NCBI RefSeq assembly: GCF_021261315.1
Contig: NZ_JAJSAX010000010.1
Span: 50,937-114,936, forward strand
Origin: Epilithonimonas sp. JDS
GTDB taxonomy: Bacteria; Bacteroidota; Bacteroidia; Flavobacteriales; Weeksellaceae
DNA length: 64,000 nt
Direction: 5' to 3'
Shown here: in pieces, positions 34,554 to 44,044 of the stretch
Position numbering within the stretch: the first letter of the stretch is position 1
Layout of the letters: the number at the start of each line of letters is the position of its first letter
The notes under the pieces: generated by a model
Seen by the model: only the letters and a program-made list of their open reading frames with translations
Databases searched by the model: none
What the model was told of the DNA's origin: nothing
Translations under genes and position numbers: made by a program

Positions 34554-36872
34554 ATGAAATCTAAAGAAATTCTCTTTTTTTCCTTACTAATGATTTTTCT
34601 GGAAATGATAATTTTCCGGGAATTTCTTTTTGGAGACCTATATTTCATTTTCAAGGATCTGGGATCTGATTCTTACGTGAATGATTATCCGCTGCTGGTT
34701 AACAGAATGTCTGAAGCGAAACAACATTTTCTGCCTGGCTGGTCATTTCATAATGGTTTGGGAGAAAATCTCTATCCTTATTCCTTCGAGCCGGTTTCCT
34801 GGATTTTATTTAAAATATCAGACGTTTCTGCCGAAAGGGTAATGCTGATTTTACCTCTGGTTTATATATATCTGTCAGGTTTACTGATGTTTCTTTTTCT
34901 TTCCGAGCATAAACTTCATTTCTGCGCAAAGGTTTTCGGGAGTTTGGTCTGGGCATTTTCAGGATATTATCTATTGGCTTCCAGCTGGTCGGTTTCTTTG
35001 TTTTCACCTTATGCTTTTCATTTTGCTTTTTTACTTTTTGCGTTGGAGAGAGCAACTTCTGGAAAACAATATTTTTGGCTTGCAATAGTTTTTGCGTTAA
35101 TTGGCATCAGTTATCCTTTCAACTTATTTTTCGCCATTATTTTTTCAGTCATTTATTTTTTGATTAAATTTTATCTAAATGGTTTTGAAACACGAGATTT
35201 CTGGAAAAAGATCTTTTATTCAGCTATCTGCATTTTGCTAGGAATCGGAATAAGTTGCTGGATGTTGTTCAGCAGCTTACAGTTGATGTTTCAAAGTCCG
35301 CGTGCGGTTGGGAACGTTTCAGCATTCGAATCAGAACCACAATGGCTTGCAGGAAAAGGTGAATTGATTTCCATGGTTTACAGATTATTTTCTCCAAATT
35401 TATTAGGTGACGCAGGGCATTTTTCAGCATATAGAAATTACTTCGAAGCACCATTATTGTACTGCGGAATTCTGACTTTACTATTATTATCACAGTTATT
35501 ATTACTCGCAAAGAAGAGTACGACCGTGGCCATTTCTGCAGTTTTAATAATGACTTTAATTTATTTATCTCCACTTTTAAGAAGTTTCGTCTGGCTGTGT
35601 TCCGGAGATTATTACAGAATATTAAATATTTTTTTCGTACTAATATTAACTGTAATCTCAAGCTTTATCCTATCAAAGGTTATCATTAAAGGTAAAATTA
35701 TAATTCAACCTTTGATTACTACGGCTGCAGCTTTTATCACCATTCTGGTTTTTGATTTTTTTAATATAAAAGTTGACAGCGGTTCTTCAGTATTAGTTCC
35801 CTGTTTTTTTATTATTGTTTTTACCATTTTTCTGATCTTTAGAAATAGATTTTCAGATAATAAATTATCAATCCTTTTTCTATTATTAATTTCAACCGAG
35901 CTCATTGTCACTTCTTCACAAACAATCGCCCAGAGAGAAATTTGTGGCGAGAATGATATTAAAATAAAAGGTTACAACGATCTTTCGTCAAAGGTGATTT
36001 CGAAAATTAATAAAAAAGACAATTCCTTTTTTCGAATGGAAAAAGACTTTTATTCCGGTATTTCCTGGCTGAATTCTTATAATGAGGCGAAAATTCAGAA
36101 TTACAATTCTTCGTCGGTTTACAACTCATTTAATAATTCCAATTATATTAATTTTCTGCAGACTTTCGGATTTATTAAAACTCAGAACGAACCTGAAACC
36201 AGATTTGTTGAAGGCATCAGAAATTCACATTTGCTGATGAAATTATGTTCTGTCAAGTATTTTCTCTCTTCGAAATCTCACAATGAAAATCTAATTAAAA
36301 TCGGATTTAACGAAGTGGAAGACAATGGAAAGTTTAAAGTATTTAAAGACGAAAATTCGCTTCCTTTTGGCTTTTGCTACGACAATATTTTGGGAATTAA
36401 TGATTTTAATTTCTATTCCAAAAATGAACGAAAGCAACTCATTTTTCAGACTTTAGTTGTAGAAGAAAGAGATTTGAAAGCGTTTAAGAATTCCGATATT
36501 ATTTTCCAGCCGATATCGCGAAAAACAATTGAAGAAAATATTACAGACAGAAAAAGTGAAACTTTAAAAATCACTCATTTTGATGATAATCATATTTCCG
36601 GAAATATCAAAACAAATAAATCCCGTTTTCTCTTTCTTTCAATGCCTTTTGATGAAGGATGGAAAGCACTTGATAACGACAAAACAGCCTGTCTTTATAA
36701 AGCTTTCGGTGGACTTACTTTTTTAGTTTTAGACAAGGGAAATCATCAGATCAAATTAGATTATTCGCCTCCACATAAAATTTTAGGAACCTGGATTTCC
36801 ATCGTTTCCCTTTTCTCATCGATAATAATGCTAATTATTTTTAAATTCAAAAAAACTAAATCTAATGGATAA
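34554..36872 (+). CDS. YfhO-family polytopic membrane protein
   Basis: About 772 residues from ATG 34554 (MKSKEILFFSLLMIFLEM). The N-terminal 440 residues form about ten to twelve membrane helices with a large first loop (DLGSDSYVNDYPLLVNRMSE, an acidic patch typical of GT-C enzymes). A periplasmic C-terminal domain follows, and a last helix (WISIVSLFSSIIMLIIF) with a basic tail. This matches YfhO, GT-C-fold proteins that transfer sugars from lipid-linked donors onto cell-wall polymers in Firmicutes. The acceptor here is unknown. It overlaps the next gene by 8 nt. Confidence 0.82.
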   Translation: MKSKEILFFSLLMIFLEMIIFREFLFGDLYFIFKDLGSDSYVNDYPLLVNRMSEAKQHFLPGWSFHNGLGENLYPYSFEPVSWILFKISDVSAERVMLILPLVYIYLSGLLMFLFLSEHKLHFCAKVFGSLVWAFSGYYLLASSWSVSLFSPYAFHFAFLLFALERATSGKQYFWLAIVFALIGISYPFNLFFAIIFSVIYFLIKFYLNGFETRDFWKKIFYSAICILLGIGISCWMLFSSLQLMFQSPRAVGNVSAFESEPQWLAGKGELISMVYRLFSPNLLGDAGHFSAYRNYFEAPLLYCGILTLLLLSQLLLLAKKSTTVAISAVLIMTLIYLSPLLRSFVWLCSGDYYRILNIFFVLILTVISSFILSKVIIKGKIIIQPLITTAAAFITILVFDFFNIKVDSGSSVLVPCFFIIVFTIFLIFRNRFSDNKLSILFLLLISTELIVTSSQTIAQREICGENDIKIKGYNDLSSKVISKINKKDNSFFRMEKDFYSGISWLNSYNEAKIQNYNSSSVYNSFNNSNYINFLQTFGFIKTQNEPETRFVEGIRNSHLLMKLCSVKYFLSSKSHNENLIKIGFNEVEDNGKFKVFKDENSLPFGFCYDNILGINDFNFYSKNERKQLIFQTLVVEERDLKAFKNSDIIFQPISRKTIEENITDRKSETLKITHFDDNHISGNIKTNKSRFLFLSMPFDEGWKALDNDKTACLYKAFGGLTFLVLDKGNHQIKLDYSPPHKILGTWISIVSLFSSIIMLIIFKFKKTKSNG

Positions 36873-39135
36873 ATTTTGGGATTTTATTACCAATACCAAA
36901 CATGTAGGAATTGTGATCACTATTTTGGCAGCCCTTATTTATATCAATACGATTCCTAACAAATGGGCTGTTGATGATGTTGTTGTGATTCAAAAAAACC
37001 AGTTGGTTCAACGTGGTATTGCCGGAATTCCTGATATTTTTTCACAAGATTTTATGTATGGAAGTCTAGGAAATAATACAGATGCAGTTTCCGGGGGACG
37101 ATGGAGACCGTTAACGCCAGCGATGTATGCTGTATTTTCGGAGATTTTAGCAAAACCTAATACCGATGTTCTGACAGGCAAAATCCAAAAGGACAAATAC
37201 GGAAATCCACTCAATGATCTTTCCGAAAAAACGACTTTCCCAAACGTGATGCACGTTTTGAATATTCTGCTTTACGCCTTTCTTTGCTGGGTTTTGTATC
37301 AATTTCTTATTCTTATTTTTGAACATCAGAAGCACCGTTTTCTTCTGGCATTTTTAACAGCTCTAATTTTCACTGTCCATCCGATTCACACAGAAGTGGT
37401 GGCAAACGTCAAAGGAAGTGACGAAATTCTTTCTTTACTTTTCTCATTACTTGCAGCAACAGTGATGTTCAAGGCTTTTCGGGAAAATTATTCAAATAAG
37501 ATTTCACAAATTATTTTGTCTGGTGTTTTATTTTTTAATGCTCTTTTAGCGAAAGAAAATTCGATGATGTTTATGATCATTATTCCGATGACGCTTTGGT
37601 TTTTTGGTAAGGTTAAAATATCAAATATCCTTTCATCAACGGGAGCTTTGGCTGTTGTTTTTTTAATTTATTTTGGATTGAGGACCAATGCTGCCGGAAC
37701 CATCAATTTTAAGATGGAAGATAAAATGGATATGATGAACAATCCGTTCTTAATTATAGATGAAAATACAGATTTTAAGCCTCTTTTAGAAAGCTCTGAT
37801 GTGATGGTTTTACAAAACCCGTCATTTCAGAGTATTCATCAGATGCCTTTTTTAGATAAACTGGCAACTAACATTTATACTTTTGGCAAGTACATTCAGT
37901 TATTGATTCTTCCTGTATCTTTAACTTATGACTATTATCCAAGATACGTTACTGTAAAATCTTTCTCTGATGTTGAGGTCTGGATTTCGTTAATCGTCAA
38001 TCTTGGATTATTGATCATTGCAATTTCTGGATTGAGAAACAAACAAGTTTACAGTTATGGGATTTTGTTTTATTTCATCACATTTTCCATCACTTCAAAT
38101 GTTTTTTTTCCGATCGGAACTAATATGGGCGAGCGTTTTATGTTTATGCCTTCAGTTGGGATTCTGATGGCATTTTCATTTTTATTGTTAAAATTAATCA
38201 ATCGGGCAGGATCTAAATTAGTTTTAAGTTTTGTTACAATCGTATCAATACTTTTTATAGGAATCACTTTTAAAAGAAACTTTGACTGGAAAGATAATTT
38301 CACCTTATTCTCCCATGATATCCTAATTTCAAAAAACAGTGCAAAAGTGAAATCAGATTTTGGAGAAGTTGTACTGGAAAATATTTATAAAAAGTCTATC
38401 GAAGTACAGCAAGAACAGCGCGAACTCACAGATGACGAAAAGACAAACCAAGTTAATCTTTTGAAGGAAACTCTGCCATATTATAAAGAAGCTCTGGACA
38501 TATATCCGATGTATGGACTAGTTTGGTTCAACCTTGCGAGAACTAATAAAATGCTCGGTGATCAGGAAAGTTTGGACGCAAACCAACGTTTGATTTATCT
38601 GAAAACGGCCGAAGCAGCTTACAAAATTACAGACACTTACAAACCAATCCAGTATCTCAAAGATCTTCAAACGTTCAAAAGTCTTTGTTACACTTCTTTG
38701 GGTAAATTATACGGACAAAATTTTGGAAACCTAGAAAAAGCGATTGAGTATCTGCAATTAGCGGAGAAAACTGATCCGAAAAATTCTTATGCATATTTTC
38801 TTTTGGGAACTGCATATTCTATAAAAGGTGATTCTGCCAAAAGTTTTTTTTATGCACAAAAAGCCTATAACAACCAGCCGGAAAGTAGAGATTATCAGGA
38901 AAACTATGCTCTGAGCTTGCAGAAAAATATTTTTTCGGGTAAGCTTCCCCAAACCGAACTGAAAAATGCAGAAAAATTATTTCTCCAAGTTATAAAATCT
39001 GTCAAATCACTGCCAAATGAAAGTATTGAAAAGGAACAGTGCCTCAAAAGAAATCTTGGTTTTCTCTATGATAATTATGTGGCACAAAACCGTAAAGATG
39101 AAGCAGGAAAAATTCTTTTGCAACTTCAGAAATAA
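36865..39135 (+). CDS. TMTC-like GT-C membrane protein with C-terminal TPRs
   Basis: 756 residues. About ten membrane helices (residues 15-470) surround loops with NKWAVDDVVVIQKNQLV and TVHPIHTEVVANVKGSDEIL, the pattern of TMTC/PMT-type O-mannosyltransferases. The extracytoplasmic C-terminal third is TPR repeats (for example LEKAIEYLQLAEKTDPKNS). TMTC proteins in animals mannosylate cadherins; bacterial relatives are largely uncharacterised. It overlaps the YfhO-like gene and lies 17 nt before a GT2 gene that could make its lipid-linked sugar donor. Confidence 0.85.
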   Translation: MDKFWDFITNTKHVGIVITILAALIYINTIPNKWAVDDVVVIQKNQLVQRGIAGIPDIFSQDFMYGSLGNNTDAVSGGRWRPLTPAMYAVFSEILAKPNTDVLTGKIQKDKYGNPLNDLSEKTTFPNVMHVLNILLYAFLCWVLYQFLILIFEHQKHRFLLAFLTALIFTVHPIHTEVVANVKGSDEILSLLFSLLAATVMFKAFRENYSNKISQIILSGVLFFNALLAKENSMMFMIIIPMTLWFFGKVKISNILSSTGALAVVFLIYFGLRTNAAGTINFKMEDKMDMMNNPFLIIDENTDFKPLLESSDVMVLQNPSFQSIHQMPFLDKLATNIYTFGKYIQLLILPVSLTYDYYPRYVTVKSFSDVEVWISLIVNLGLLIIAISGLRNKQVYSYGILFYFITFSITSNVFFPIGTNMGERFMFMPSVGILMAFSFLLLKLINRAGSKLVLSFVTIVSILFIGITFKRNFDWKDNFTLFSHDILISKNSAKVKSDFGEVVLENIYKKSIEVQQEQRELTDDEKTNQVNLLKETLPYYKEALDIYPMYGLVWFNLARTNKMLGDQESLDANQRLIYLKTAEAAYKITDTYKPIQYLKDLQTFKSLCYTSLGKLYGQNFGNLEKAIEYLQLAEKTDPKNSYAYFLLGTAYSIKGDSAKSFFYAQKAYNNQPESRDYQENYALSLQKNIFSGKLPQTELKNAEKLFLQVIKSVKSLPNESIEKEQCLKRNLGFLYDNYVAQNRKDEAGKILLQLQK

Positions 39136-39152
39136 CTTAAAGGTTTAATGAG

Positions 39153-39863
39153 ATGATTCAGAATAAAAAGATAGTCGTAGTCCTTCCCGCATACAATGCG
39201 GGAAAAACTTTGAGACAAACCTATTTGGAGATTCCTTTTGATGTCGTTGATGAGGTTATTCTTGTTGATGATTTTAGTGCTGACAATACTCTGACAGTAG
39301 CTGATAGTTTGGGTATTAGACATATTATAAAGCATGATAAGAACAAAGGATATGGAGCCAATCAGAAAACGTGCTATAACAAAGCACTGGAACTGGATGT
39401 TGACATTGTGGTTATGCTCCATCCTGATTATCAGTATACACCAATGCTCATTACTGCCATGTGCAGTATGATTGCCAGCAGAGTTTATCCGGTTGTCCTC
39501 GGTAGTCGCATTTTAGGTAATGGCGCTTTGAAAGGTGGAATGCCTTTATATAAATATTTTGCGAATCGCATCTTGACTTTTATTCAGAATATACTGATCA
39601 ACCAAAAATTGAGTGAATACCATTCGGGTTACCGCGCTTATGAGCGGAAAGTCTTGGAAGAGATTGATTTTGAGAGCAACAGTGATGATTTTATTTTTGA
39701 CAACCAGGTAATAATTCAAATTTTTAAAGCTGGTTATGAAATCGGTGAGATCAGTTGTCCGACAAAATATTTTCCTGAAGCATCCAGCATTAACTTTAAA
39801 AGAAGTTTAAACTACGGTATCAATGTTATTTGGGAAAGTTTAAAACATTTCATGCGAAAATGA
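39153..39863 (+). CDS. Family 2 glycosyltransferase, dolichol-phosphate mannosyltransferase-like
   Basis: 236 residues. The N-terminal GT-A Rossmann region has VVVLPAYNAGKTL, VILVDDFSADNT and HDKNKGYGANQKTCYNKALE. The acidic VVMLHPDYQYTP replaces the usual DADxQ motif. The acceptor region includes SEYHSGYRAYERKVLEEI. There are no C-terminal membrane helices, so it is cytosolic and DPM1-like, making polyprenyl-phosphate sugars. It probably feeds the two GT-C proteins upstream. It ends the glycosylation cluster. Confidence 0.9.
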   Translation: MIQNKKIVVVLPAYNAGKTLRQTYLEIPFDVVDEVILVDDFSADNTLTVADSLGIRHIIKHDKNKGYGANQKTCYNKALELDVDIVVMLHPDYQYTPMLITAMCSMIASRVYPVVLGSRILGNGALKGGMPLYKYFANRILTFIQNILINQKLSEYHSGYRAYERKVLEEIDFESNSDDFIFDNQVIIQIFKAGYEIGEISCPTKYFPEASSINFKRSLNYGINVIWESLKHFMRK

Positions 39864-40052
39864 TCCGAGTCTGCTTTTTATCAAAAAGTTCACAAGTTAT
39901 TATCCTTAGATGTAGACCTATTTTTTAAAATTTAGATTCTTGTAAAGTTGTGCTAAAACTTACTATTGTATTCATTAAGAGACTTTCCAAACTTGTTTGA
40001 TTTTCGTAATCTATTGTTTCAGTTTTATTACAGCAGAATTGGACAGTCATTC

Positions 40053-40060
40053 TAATTTTG
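40053..40060 (+). promoter_or_regulatory. -7 box of the first SDR gene
   Basis: TAATTTTG is a full TAnnTTTG match 20 nt before the ATG. The identical octamer precedes the second SDR gene at 47250-47257. No -33 TTG stands at the usual spacing. Confidence 0.5.
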
Positions 40061-40080
40061 TATAATAATAAAATTAAGAT

Positions 40081-40917
40081 ATGAAAACAGATAAAGTATG
40101 GTTTGTAACGGGAGCGTCCAAAGGAATGGGGCTTTCATTAGTGAGAAAACTGATTGAAAGTGGTTATAGCGTCGCTGCAACCACCAGGAACTCCAAGAGT
40201 TTAATGGAGGCGGTCGGTGATTTGGACAAAAAGCAGTTCTTACCGTTGGAAGTAGATCTGACAAGTGAGCAATCTGTCAGAAAAGCATTTGAAAAGACTG
40301 TTGGCCACTTTGGAAAAATAGACGTTTTAGTCAATAATGCGGGCTATGGCATCGGTGGAGCCGTGGAAGAATTAAATCAAGAAGAGATCATGGACAGTTT
40401 TGACATTAATGTTATGGCTGTGATTAAGACAATGCAGACGGTCATGCCTTACTTTAGGGAACAGAAGTCAGGGAACATCATCAATATTTCTTCAATTGCA
40501 GGATTTGCGCCGGGAATCGGCTGGGCCATGTACGCCGCAACAAAGTATGCGGTAACGGGACTGTCCGAGGTTATGGCAGAAGATGTAAAAGAGTTCGGTG
40601 TTAAGGTGACGGTGTTGGCACCGGGTGCTTTCCGGACCGAGTTCCTGAAAGAAAACTCCCTCGTTTTCGCTGAGAATAAAATTGACGGCTACGATTCGAT
40701 CAGAGCTTCACACCAAAAATACGCTGCAATGAACGAAACGCAGGCCGGAGATCCCGACAAGTTGGCCCAAGTCGTGATCGCTCTTGCAGAAAATCCCAAT
40801 CCTCCCGTGCGTTTGTATTTGGGTACTGATGCTTACAACCGTGCAAAAGACAAAATAGAGTTGCTGTCGCAAGAATTGGAAAATAATAGGGATATTTCGT
40901 ATTATACTGATTTTTAA
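40081..40917 (+). CDS. Short-chain dehydrogenase/reductase (module 1)
   Basis: 278 residues with the NAD(P)-binding TGASKGMG near residues 10-17, VNNAGYGIGG, the catalytic Ser region NIINISSIAG, YAATKYAV (Tyr and Lys of the YxxxK motif) and the PGAFRTEF loop. This is the classical SDR layout, closest to bacterial oxidoreductases of unknown substrate. Cytosolic. An AraC regulator follows after 74 nt, and the arrangement is repeated at 47283/48177 with an SDR of the same length. Confidence 0.93.
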   Translation: MKTDKVWFVTGASKGMGLSLVRKLIESGYSVAATTRNSKSLMEAVGDLDKKQFLPLEVDLTSEQSVRKAFEKTVGHFGKIDVLVNNAGYGIGGAVEELNQEEIMDSFDINVMAVIKTMQTVMPYFREQKSGNIINISSIAGFAPGIGWAMYAATKYAVTGLSEVMAEDVKEFGVKVTVLAPGAFRTEFLKENSLVFAENKIDGYDSIRASHQKYAAMNETQAGDPDKLAQVVIALAENPNPPVRLYLGTDAYNRAKDKIELLSQELENNRDISYYTDF

Positions 40918-40991
40918 ATATCATCAAAGTAATATTACTACCATTTGAAAGTGGGAGCGTTTTTTTTGTTTGATTATTGTATATTTATTAA

Positions 40992-41894
40992 ATGGAAAAA
41001 ATGCAGTCACTGGAAGAATTTTACCGGTCTAAATTTGACAGGGTTCCTGACAATATCCGTAATGGGTTGGGGCACTTCAATGTCTTTTCCATCGATGAAT
41101 ACATCGGTAACAATGCTAAGCCGGTGGTTTACAGCCGGAAAGATTATTTTAAGATTACCCTGATCGTCGGCCGAAACCGGATTCATTATGCTGATAAGGT
41201 CATTGATATTCAAAAGCAAGCGCTATTTTTCACCAATCCGCAGATTCCTTACAAATTTGAATGGCTTGATGACCATAAGGCAGGATTCTTTTGCGTATTT
41301 ACTCCGGCTTTTTTCCATCATTTCGGAAATCTGAACAATTACGAAGTTTTTAAACCTGACGTGACACCGGTCTTTGAGCTGACAGATGAGCAGTTGGAAT
41401 ATGTAAAGCAGGTCTACATGAAAATGCAGACAGAGTTGGTCTCAGATTATGCCCATAAACATGATCTGTTGAGAAACCTGGTTTTTGATCTGCTACACTA
41501 TACCCTCAAGATGAAACCGACTTCAAAAGCTGAAAAGCAGCAGGCTAATGCTTCTCAGAGAATCACCCATATATTCCTTGAGCTATTAGAGCGTCAGTTT
41601 CCAATTGAGGACGTAAGGCAGCGGATACAGTTTCGTTCACCTTCTGAATTTGCGGGTCAGCTTTCCGTGCACGTCAATCACCTCAACCGGGCCGTTAAAG
41701 AAATTACTGAAAAAACGACTTCTGAGATCATTGCGAAACGTTTACTACAGGAGGCAAAGATTTTATTGAGACATACCGAATGGAATATTTCCGAAGTTGC
41801 ATATTCACTGGGGTTTAAAGAGGCTACGCATTTTAATAATTTCTTTAAAAAAAATATGCAGATGACCCCGATGCAGTTTAGGGAAATGGATTAA
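40992..41894 (+). CDS. AraC-family regulator (module 1)
   Basis: 300 residues. An N-terminal cupin-like sensor (about 40-130, KPVVYSRKDYFKITLIVGRN and QIPYKFEWLDDHKAGFFCVF) precedes a linker and two C-terminal helix-turn-helix units: FAGQLSVHVNHLNRAVKE and WNISEVAYSLGFKEATHFNN, ending FFKKNMQMTPMQFREM. It probably controls the SDR gene just upstream in response to a small molecule. The inducer is unknown. Confidence 0.93.
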   Translation: MEKMQSLEEFYRSKFDRVPDNIRNGLGHFNVFSIDEYIGNNAKPVVYSRKDYFKITLIVGRNRIHYADKVIDIQKQALFFTNPQIPYKFEWLDDHKAGFFCVFTPAFFHHFGNLNNYEVFKPDVTPVFELTDEQLEYVKQVYMKMQTELVSDYAHKHDLLRNLVFDLLHYTLKMKPTSKAEKQQANASQRITHIFLELLERQFPIEDVRQRIQFRSPSEFAGQLSVHVNHLNRAVKEITEKTTSEIIAKRLLQEAKILLRHTEWNISEVAYSLGFKEATHFNNFFKKNMQMTPMQFREMD

Positions 41895-41985
41895 ATACAA
41901 GGGCAAGAATAGCGAGCAACTTGATGTGTTTAGTTTATCGGATCATAAATGTTTAAAGTCAAATATCAGTTACTAACTATTATTT

Positions 41986-42132
41986 TCAGATCAATTTTTT
42001 TTCTAGGCAGCCGATCTCATATTCCGAAGGATATGGCTCCCTAAATGTCAAACTCACATCTTCCCGTAAAATTCTTTCAAGTTCCCGGGATTTAAATGTG
42101 TTCAGATCCATATGTGCAATTGCTCTTTCCAT
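41986..42132 (-). pseudogene. Probable N-terminal relic of a Y-family DNA polymerase (dinB-like)
   Basis: The minus strand encodes 48 residues starting MERAIAHMDLNTF, which matches the start of flavobacterial Y-family polymerases (MERAIxHMDLDTFF). The following 35 residues (KSRELERILREDV and on) do not look like the polymerase, and the frame ends at TGA. It starts 61 nt from, and divergent to, a LexA-like XRE/S24 regulator, the normal position of a dinB gene in such pairs. An internal deletion is the simplest reading. A coincidental small gene cannot be excluded. Confidence 0.45.
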
Positions 42133-42135
42133 TAT

Positions 42136-42175
42136 ACAAATTTAGTTACATTTTGAAACAAATTTTGTATTTTTG
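42136..42175. promoter_or_regulatory. ACAAA-n-TTTGT operator pair and -7 box of the XRE/S24 gene
   Basis: ACAAATTTTGT (42158-42168) is a perfect 5-1-5 dyad, and ACAAATTTAGT (42136-42146) a one-mismatch copy 22 bp (two helical turns) away. The first overlaps TATTTTTG (42168-42175), a full -7 match reading toward the regulator. Two in-phase dyads over a promoter suit autorepression by the XRE protein. Confidence 0.55.
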
Positions 42176-42193
42176 TTGTCTAAAATTGTAACA

Positions 42194-42964
42194 ATGTCAA
42201 AATTTTCTGATAACATCACGTTTTTGAGAGGTAAGAAAAATATGACCCAGCAAGAGCTGGCAGATCTGTTAATTCTAACCCGATCCAGGTATGTCGCTTA
42301 TGAATATGGAAGATCAGAACCTCCGAATGAAGTATTGATTAGAATTTCAAAGTTCTATAACATCAGCATTGACCTTTTATTGACTGTAGATGTTAGAAAG
42401 TTTTCGGTAGATGAAATCATGGAACTTCCAGACAATAGAATCGTTCTGCCTATAAGGGTTGATCAGGATGGAAACGATCAGATTGAGATTATTCCACAAA
42501 AAGCCTCTATGGGATACTTGAACGGCTATGGAGATCCGGAATATATAGAAAGTCTGGAGACCATATCGTTACCATTCTTAAAAGGAGGTAAGTTCAGGGC
42601 ATTCCCCGCTGACGGTGATTCAATGCCACCTTACAAGAATGGGACCTACATCGTAGGGAAATATGTTGAAAATCTTTCGGACCTGAAAACAGACAGAACT
42701 TATGTTTTTATCACAAACAATGATGGTATCAGTTACAAAAGATTTCAGTTTCATGAAGCAGATGGTATTTGGGTTAAGGCTGACAATCATTTTTATGAGC
42801 CGTACAAAATTCCATTGCCTGAGATCAAAGAGATCTGGGAATTTGCATGCAGTATCAATACAAAAGAATATGAGCCTGATGAATTCTCAGAACATCATAT
42901 TCAAAATTTTATAAAAGAGATCAAAACCGATATCAAGCAAATCAAAGCAAAAATTGTAGATTAG
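42194..42964 (+). CDS. XRE-family LexA-like regulator with S24 peptidase domain
   Basis: 256 residues from ATG 42194; upstream in-frame TTG codons are not needed. An XRE helix-turn-helix spans about 5-62 (LRGKKNMTQQELADLL, SRYVAYEYGRSEPP). The C-terminal half is an S24/LexA-type domain with GDSMPP (S143) and ISYKRF (K182), the expected Ser-Lys self-cleavage dyad. Such proteins repress DNA-damage genes until they cleave themselves. Its neighbours, a dinB-like relic and alkB, fit that role. The operator pair upstream is probably its own target. Confidence 0.9.
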   Translation: MSKFSDNITFLRGKKNMTQQELADLLILTRSRYVAYEYGRSEPPNEVLIRISKFYNISIDLLLTVDVRKFSVDEIMELPDNRIVLPIRVDQDGNDQIEIIPQKASMGYLNGYGDPEYIESLETISLPFLKGGKFRAFPADGDSMPPYKNGTYIVGKYVENLSDLKTDRTYVFITNNDGISYKRFQFHEADGIWVKADNHFYEPYKIPLPEIKEIWEFACSINTKEYEPDEFSEHHIQNFIKEIKTDIKQIKAKIVD

Positions 42965-43013
42965 GGTTCAATCGATTTCGAAAAGCTTATTTAGAATTTA
43001 GTTATTCAGAAAA

Positions 43014-43079
43014 CTTCCCCGAAGGGAAGCTAAAAACACAAATGATGAAAAAAAAATTAATCCCATTGAAAGGGATTAA
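43014..43079. other. Two hairpins between the regulator and alkB
   Basis: CTTCCC (43014-43019) pairs with GGGAAG (43024-43029), and TTAATCCC (43057-43064) with GGGATTAA (43072-43079). The second is preceded by an A-run, so on the minus strand it resembles a terminator. On the plus strand they may delimit the regulator mRNA or control alkB translation. Confidence 0.4.
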
Positions 43080-43109
43080 ACAAAAGTATATATTTTATTT
43101 AAAATCACA

Positions 43110-43721
43110 ATGGGACAGTTGAGCTTATTTGATGCCGAAGAATTTTACGAATTTCCAAAAGACCTTTTGGAATACAATGAGAATTTACTGAGTAGAGAGG
43201 AGGCAGATCAATTAAAAGAACATCTGCTTCAGACAGTGCGATGGGAACAGCGTACTCAGATGATGTACGATAAGATGGTTATAACGCCAAGGTTAACAGC
43301 TTGGTACGGTGATTCAAAATACAACGAGTCAGCAGATAATAATACATCAAACACCAACTCCTGGACTCCGGAGTTGTTATCTTTAAAAGAAAGAATAGAA
43401 AAAGAATTCGGTTACCGGTTTAATGGTGTCTTATTAAATCTTTATCGTGACAACAATGATTCAGTTGCCTGGCACCGGGATAAAGAGAGCAGGTATGGAA
43501 AGCGCCCGGTGATCGCCTCTATCAGTTTAGGCGAAACAAGAAACTTTGATTTCAGAAAAAAGGAACATCATCAGAGCAAATATAGCCTGCCGCTTCCAAA
43601 CGGATCCCTTCTCATTATGAAAGGTGATCTGCAGGAAAATTGGGAACATCGGATCGCTAAATCTACAGTCCCTATGAAAGAGAGAATTAATTTAACGTTT
43701 CGTTTGATTCGTGATCTGTAA
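43110..43721 (+). CDS. AlkB-type 2-oxoglutarate/Fe(II) dioxygenase
   Basis: 203 residues, the usual size for AlkB. The iron ligands are H122 and D124 (VAWHRDKE) and H180 (NWEHRIAK); the 2-oxoglutarate site is RINLTFR (R192 and R198). Upstream, PRLTAWYGD forms the substrate lid. These enzymes reverse N-alkylation of DNA or RNA bases by oxidative demethylation. It lies next to a LexA-like regulator, so damage induction is plausible though not shown. The start MGQLSLFD fits homologues. Confidence 0.93.
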   Translation: MGQLSLFDAEEFYEFPKDLLEYNENLLSREEADQLKEHLLQTVRWEQRTQMMYDKMVITPRLTAWYGDSKYNESADNNTSNTNSWTPELLSLKERIEKEFGYRFNGVLLNLYRDNNDSVAWHRDKESRYGKRPVIASISLGETRNFDFRKKEHHQSKYSLPLPNGSLLIMKGDLQENWEHRIAKSTVPMKERINLTFRLIRDL

Positions 43722-43757
43722 AATCTATAAGTAAACCCAAATTAAGCACTTACAATT

Positions 43758-43988
43758 ATGGCTATTTCGTACTATGATTTTAAAAATCTACCAGAGCAAT
43801 CTCAGCATGAACTTGTTATGACTGAGGGAAAATTGATTAGTGAAACTGTTAAGAGAGACCTAAAATTTCTGTTATATCAGGTGTCATCATTCATTGTTGA
43901 GATCGTTTACAATATGAATAATAATAAAATTGTAAGTCTCAGTGCTTATGAGAATAATGGGATCAATAGCAATAATGAACGGGGTTAG
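43758..43988 (+). CDS. Small hypothetical protein downstream of alkB
   Basis: 76 residues with MAISYYDFKNLPEQSQHELV and LISETVKRDLKFLLYQVSSF. Soluble, no signal peptide. Its regular helix/strand composition and its place 37 nt after alkB, before a strong terminator, suggest a real cotranscribed gene. I recognise it only as the type of short, conserved, unnamed protein seen in Chryseobacterium. Confidence 0.65.
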   Translation: MAISYYDFKNLPEQSQHELVMTEGKLISETVKRDLKFLLYQVSSFIVEIVYNMNNNKIVSLSAYENNGINSNNERG

Positions 43989-44044
43989 CTTTTCGTCGAT
44001 TATGAATTTTTAAAATTAACGTTCTAGCAATAGTATTTCTAAAG

